In this document: positions 41,250 to 43,903 of the stretch, one piece after another
Layout: every line of letters begins with the position of its first letter
How positions within the stretch are numbered: the stretch's first letter is position 1
NCBI GenBank assembly: GCA_014762635.1
Contig: JABURR010000041.1
Coordinates: forward strand, 1-43,903
Direction: 5' to 3'
Length of the DNA stretch: 43,903 nucleotides
Source of the DNA: Paracoccaceae bacterium
GTDB lineage: Bacteria; Pseudomonadota; Alphaproteobacteria; Rhodobacterales; Rhodobacteraceae
The notes under the pieces: generated by a model
The model's database searches: none
What the model saw: the letters and a program-made list of their open reading frames with translations, nothing else
Told to the model about the DNA's origin: nothing
Made by a program: the position numbers and the translations under genes

Positions 41250-43256
41250 CTACCGGTGAATTGGCTTTTTGCCACCCTCCTCCTGCAGCATCGCTTCCAT
41301 TTCGTTCAAGCCATCGACTGCAGAGCGCATCTGCGCCTCATCATCCACTGTGTCGGAATCCGCAACCTGGCCCTCAAAATCCATCTCCATCTGGCGCTGT
41401 TCATCTGCGACAACAGCTTGAACGACGGGCGCAGTCTTCTTTGGGGCGACATCAGTTTTCCCTGACGATTGGCCATCAGCAGCCTGGCGTTCGGCCTCAA
41501 CGTCGGCCTCGGATCCGCCAGACCCGTCCAGTGGCGGTGTCATCGGCATGGCGCGCATGCTCAGCGGCAGCGTGCCTTGCGGCCCCCCTCCCCCCGGCTC
41601 CGGAAACGGCAACTCGCCCGTTTGCGCCGCGTGGATCGCCTTGAACAGCCGATCGTCAAAATACTGGATCCGTTTGACCCGGATTGGCATCTGGCCGTCG
41701 ATCACCATGACGATCTCATCGAGCGGCAGGCGGCGCGCTTCATCTTCAGGCAACAACGAGCTTTCTTCAGTCCGCGTGGATTGGCTGCGCCCTTCGAAGG
41801 GGTTCTTACCTATGGACTGAGAGCGCGTGACGACGGTTTTCGTGGTCTTGCCGACCGCCTTGCTCAGCTCTTCGACGGTTTTCTCATCCGAGGGCGTCAG
41901 GTAGAGCTTCACGCCCGCGTTGCCCTGCAGGGCTCGGCGGGTGTTCTCGCCATAGATTTCATCGAGGGCAGGGATGGTCTGGGTGACCACAGCCAGATGG
42001 CCACGATACGTGCGCAGGGTCTCGATGCTCTCGACCACAATGGGCATTTTGCCCAATCGATTGAATTCATCGAGCATGATCATCACCGGCCAAGGCTCGT
42101 CTGGCCCCGGGTCCTTTTCCTGCATGGCCGAGAGGAGATCAGAGAAGAAGAGCCGGATCAGCGGCGCGAGGGGCTTCACCATCAACGGCTGGACCACGAG
42201 ATAGACCGAGAAGGGTTTCTTGCGGATCGTCCGGAAATCAAAATCCGACACCGCTGTCGCCTCATCGATCGCCGGGTTCTGCCATTGATCGAGCCCCGAG
42301 GTCATCAGGAGCGAGACGTAAGAGGTCAGCGTGTCGTTGTTGGTCGAGGCCAACCGCGTGAAAATCAGCTTGGCGGCCCTGTTCTCCACCTCGTGGCCTC
42401 GCGCGAAGTATTCCTTCTGCTTGTTTCCACCCGAGGCGGCGATGCGGTAAATCTCGCCCAAGGTGGGGCGCTTGCGCTGGAAGGCCAGCAGGCCTGCCGC
42501 CACGAAGAGATCGATCCCGCCCTTGAGGAGGCCCTGCACCCGGTCGTTGTCACTCTGCAGGAATAGCGTCGCCAGGAGCTGCAATTCCATCTGCTGGCGC
42601 GCGGGATCTTTCAGCTCGAAGATGCGCAAGAGCGGGTTGTAGCGATGTGTGCGCTTGCCCTCCCAATCGGTGGGGGCAAATCGATAGACCTTGTCGCCCT
42701 GGGCTGCGCGGTGCCGGGCCGTGGCCTCGAAACATTCGCCCTTCACATCGAGCGTCACGGCGGAGCCCTGCCAGGTCAGCAGGTTCGGAATGACGAAGCC
42801 CGTGGTCTTGCCGCGACCCGTGGGGGCCACGATCAGCGCATGGGGGAAGACCTTCGAACAGATGTACTTCGCGCGGGAGCCCGGCGTCCCCAGCTTACCG
42901 AGGATGAACCCGGTGCCCGGCGCCCCGAAGAAGCCATTGGCCTTCATCTCGCGCGCGGTCTGCCAATGGGTCTGGCCAAAGCGCGTCAGGGCGGACCCTG
43001 AGAGGGCGAGGCTCAGCATCATTCCGGCGGCGGCAAAGCTGCCGATGATCAGGTGGATGAGTTGCGCGTCCTCCGGGCGGCGATCAAGGATCCCCAGATA
43101 ATTCTGCGCGATATAGGCGAAGTCGATCTCGGCCCCGAAGCCGAGATCCTGGTAGGTCAGCACCGCCGAGGCGATGGTATAGCCCATGGCCCCGGTCACC
43201 AGCGTCACGAGCAGGACGCCCGTGGCGATCCGCGCTTTTCCCATGGCGGCGCTCAA
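41250..43256 (-). CDS. virD4: VirD4/TraG coupling protein
   Basis: A 668-aa type IV coupling protein. Two N-terminal membrane segments ('VLLVTLVTGAMGYTIASAVL' and 'LIIGSFAAAGMMLSLALSGS') are followed by the TraG/VirD4 ATPase: Walker A APTGRGKTT (144-152), 'VTLDVKGECFEATARHR', and Walker B MIMLDEFNRLG (about 390-400). A Pro/Gly/Gln-rich acidic tail of ~100 residues follows. It brings the relaxosome to the VirB channel. TTG 43256 overlaps the stop of the upstream gene and has AGG 4 bases before; ATG 43244 is the alternative. It lies on the opposite strand to the virB operon and is separated from it by the defence insert. Confidence 0.95.
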   Translation of the reverse strand: MSAAMGKARIATGVLLVTLVTGAMGYTIASAVLTYQDLGFGAEIDFAYIAQNYLGILDRRPEDAQLIHLIIGSFAAAGMMLSLALSGSALTRFGQTHWQTAREMKANGFFGAPGTGFILGKLGTPGSRAKYICSKVFPHALIVAPTGRGKTTGFVIPNLLTWQGSAVTLDVKGECFEATARHRAAQGDKVYRFAPTDWEGKRTHRYNPLLRIFELKDPARQQMELQLLATLFLQSDNDRVQGLLKGGIDLFVAAGLLAFQRKRPTLGEIYRIAASGGNKQKEYFARGHEVENRAAKLIFTRLASTNNDTLTSYVSLLMTSGLDQWQNPAIDEATAVSDFDFRTIRKKPFSVYLVVQPLMVKPLAPLIRLFFSDLLSAMQEKDPGPDEPWPVMIMLDEFNRLGKMPIVVESIETLRTYRGHLAVVTQTIPALDEIYGENTRRALQGNAGVKLYLTPSDEKTVEELSKAVGKTTKTVVTRSQSIGKNPFEGRSQSTRTEESSLLPEDEARRLPLDEIVMVIDGQMPIRVKRIQYFDDRLFKAIHAAQTGELPFPEPGGGGPQGTLPLSMRAMPMTPPLDGSGGSEADVEAERQAADGQSSGKTDVAPKKTAPVVQAVVADEQRQMEMDFEGQVADSDTVDDEAQMRSAVDGLNEMEAMLQEEGGKKPIHR

Positions 43257-43903
43257 TGGACCTGGCCCCGCTCGGTCTCGCCATCCACATCCGTCGCGCG
43301 GTGTTTTTCATACTCAGCATCGGCAAGTTCATCGACCACCTGACGCAGGGCATCCGTATTGGCCGTCGCGGCATCGGATTGAAGATAGACCTTGGCGACA
43401 TAGAGCCTGTCGAGGCGGTCCTCGAGAACCTTGTCCAACGCATCGGCATCGCCGGATGTGAGCCGCGCAAGTTGGCGGTCATCCAGCACCCGTGCGATCT
43501 CACCGCGGAAGGCATCGCGCTCCACCTCGGTCTCGAAGGGCGCAGACAACTCCCCTGCCCGCTCATGGTCCAGAACGCGCGCAATCTCGTCTGCGAGGCG
43601 GTCGGTACGGTCAGTCTGCGGCGCCGTTTCATCTTGGGTTGCTAGACGTTCGTCACGCGTGCCAATCCCAAGCCCGTCGCGCATCTCGGCTTCGCGGCGA
43701 ACCTGATTGATGGCCTCCGTGTCCCGTATCTCGACGACGGCCGCATAGGTCGCACCGAGCCCGCGGGCGAGGTGGGACGGCATGTCCGGATAGCGCTCCG
43801 AGACGTCATCCGCGACCGCATCCGCAACAGGCGTGCGGAGGTCGCGTGCCTCCATGATCCGGTCGACCTCGCGGGTGATCTCGCTGGCGCGGGCCGCATC
43901 GGT
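43253..43903 (-). CDS. probable relaxase, C-terminal part (5' end outside window)
   Basis: The frame is open to the window edge, so the N-terminal catalytic part is missing. The visible ~216 residues are acidic and helical, with heptad-like Glu/Arg/Asp runs ('RLADEIARVLDHERAGELSA', 'ALDKVLEDRLDRLYVAKVYL'). There is no recognisable motif in this part. Position immediately upstream of virD4 with an overlapping stop/start suggests a VirD2- or MobA-type relaxase whose C-terminus carries the transfer signal; this is inference from context. A separate mobilisation protein is the alternative. Confidence 0.5.
   Translation of the reverse strand, partial: TDAARASEITREVDRIMEARDLRTPVADAVADDVSERYPDMPSHLARGLGATYAAVVEIRDTEAINQVRREAEMRDGLGIGTRDERLATQDETAPQTDRTDRLADEIARVLDHERAGELSAPFETEVERDAFRGEIARVLDDRQLARLTSGDADALDKVLEDRLDRLYVAKVYLQSDAATANTDALRQVVDELADAEYEKHRATDVDGETERGQVH

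Noticed and set aside
41469-42566. Plus-strand frame of 365 codons opposite virD4
   Set aside because: VirD4 motifs on the minus strand are unambiguous; the plus frame is a shadow.
1-43903. CRISPR arrays, tRNA or rRNA genes, insertion sequences
   Set aside because: No regularly spaced repeats, no tRNA cloverleaf or rRNA sequence was recognised, and no transposase gene was found on reading the window.

Overview
The window looks like accessory DNA of an alphaproteobacterium of the Rhodobacteraceae (Roseobacter/Paracoccus type), carried on a conjugative plasmid or integrative conjugative element. This rests on the moderately high GC, frequent GTG/TTG starts with overlapping stop/start junctions, a VirB/VirD4 transfer system, and a first gene resembling plasmid-borne HTH proteins of this group. 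Taxonomy is inference; no rRNA, tRNA or replication origin was seen.

Layout. 1-5268: the tail of an HTH protein (+), then on the minus strand sbcD, sbcC and a small zinc-ribbon-like gene translationally coupled to sbcC. 5340-6883: a divergent plus-strand operon of a WYL regulator, a WGR-domain protein and a cysteine-rich protein. 6968-20666: a complete type 1 BREX operon on the minus strand in the order brxR-brxA-brxB-brxC-pglX-pglZ-brxL, with start and stop codons overlapping or nearly so throughout. 20868-24832: leader genes of the transfer region (a peptidoglycan-binding protein, an exported thermonuclease-like nuclease, secreted proteins of unknown role and an XRE repressor). 24989-36481: the mating-pair-formation operon virB1-B2-B3-B4-lipoprotein-second transglycosylase-virB5-B8-B9-B10-B11-two small genes-virB6. 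36525-40959, minus strand: an insert of a retron-type reverse transcriptase fused to a trypsin-like protease, its candidate msr-msd RNA, and an RloC/PrrC-like ATPase with a zinc hook. 41250-43903: virD4 and the C-terminal end of a probable relaxase.

The window therefore combines a self-transfer machine with several interference systems: BREX (methylation-guided exclusion), SbcCD with its WYL/WGR neighbours (DNA-end processing and perhaps sensing), a retron-protease fusion, and a possible anticodon nuclease. Two of the regulators (BrxR and the WYL protein at 5340) are paralogues that bracket BREX.

The most novel signals are these. (1) The 144-nt element at 38203-38346 is closed by a 19-bp stem that pairs without mismatch only when transcribed in the direction of the RT gene; all three departures from a perfect inverted repeat become G.U pairs on that strand. 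It abuts the RT start codon and is the likely retron non-coding RNA. (2) The retron RT carries a C-terminal serine protease with an apparently intact His-Asp-Ser triad. (3) The WYL-WGR-Cys operon opposite sbcDC looks like an undescribed DNA-end-associated module.
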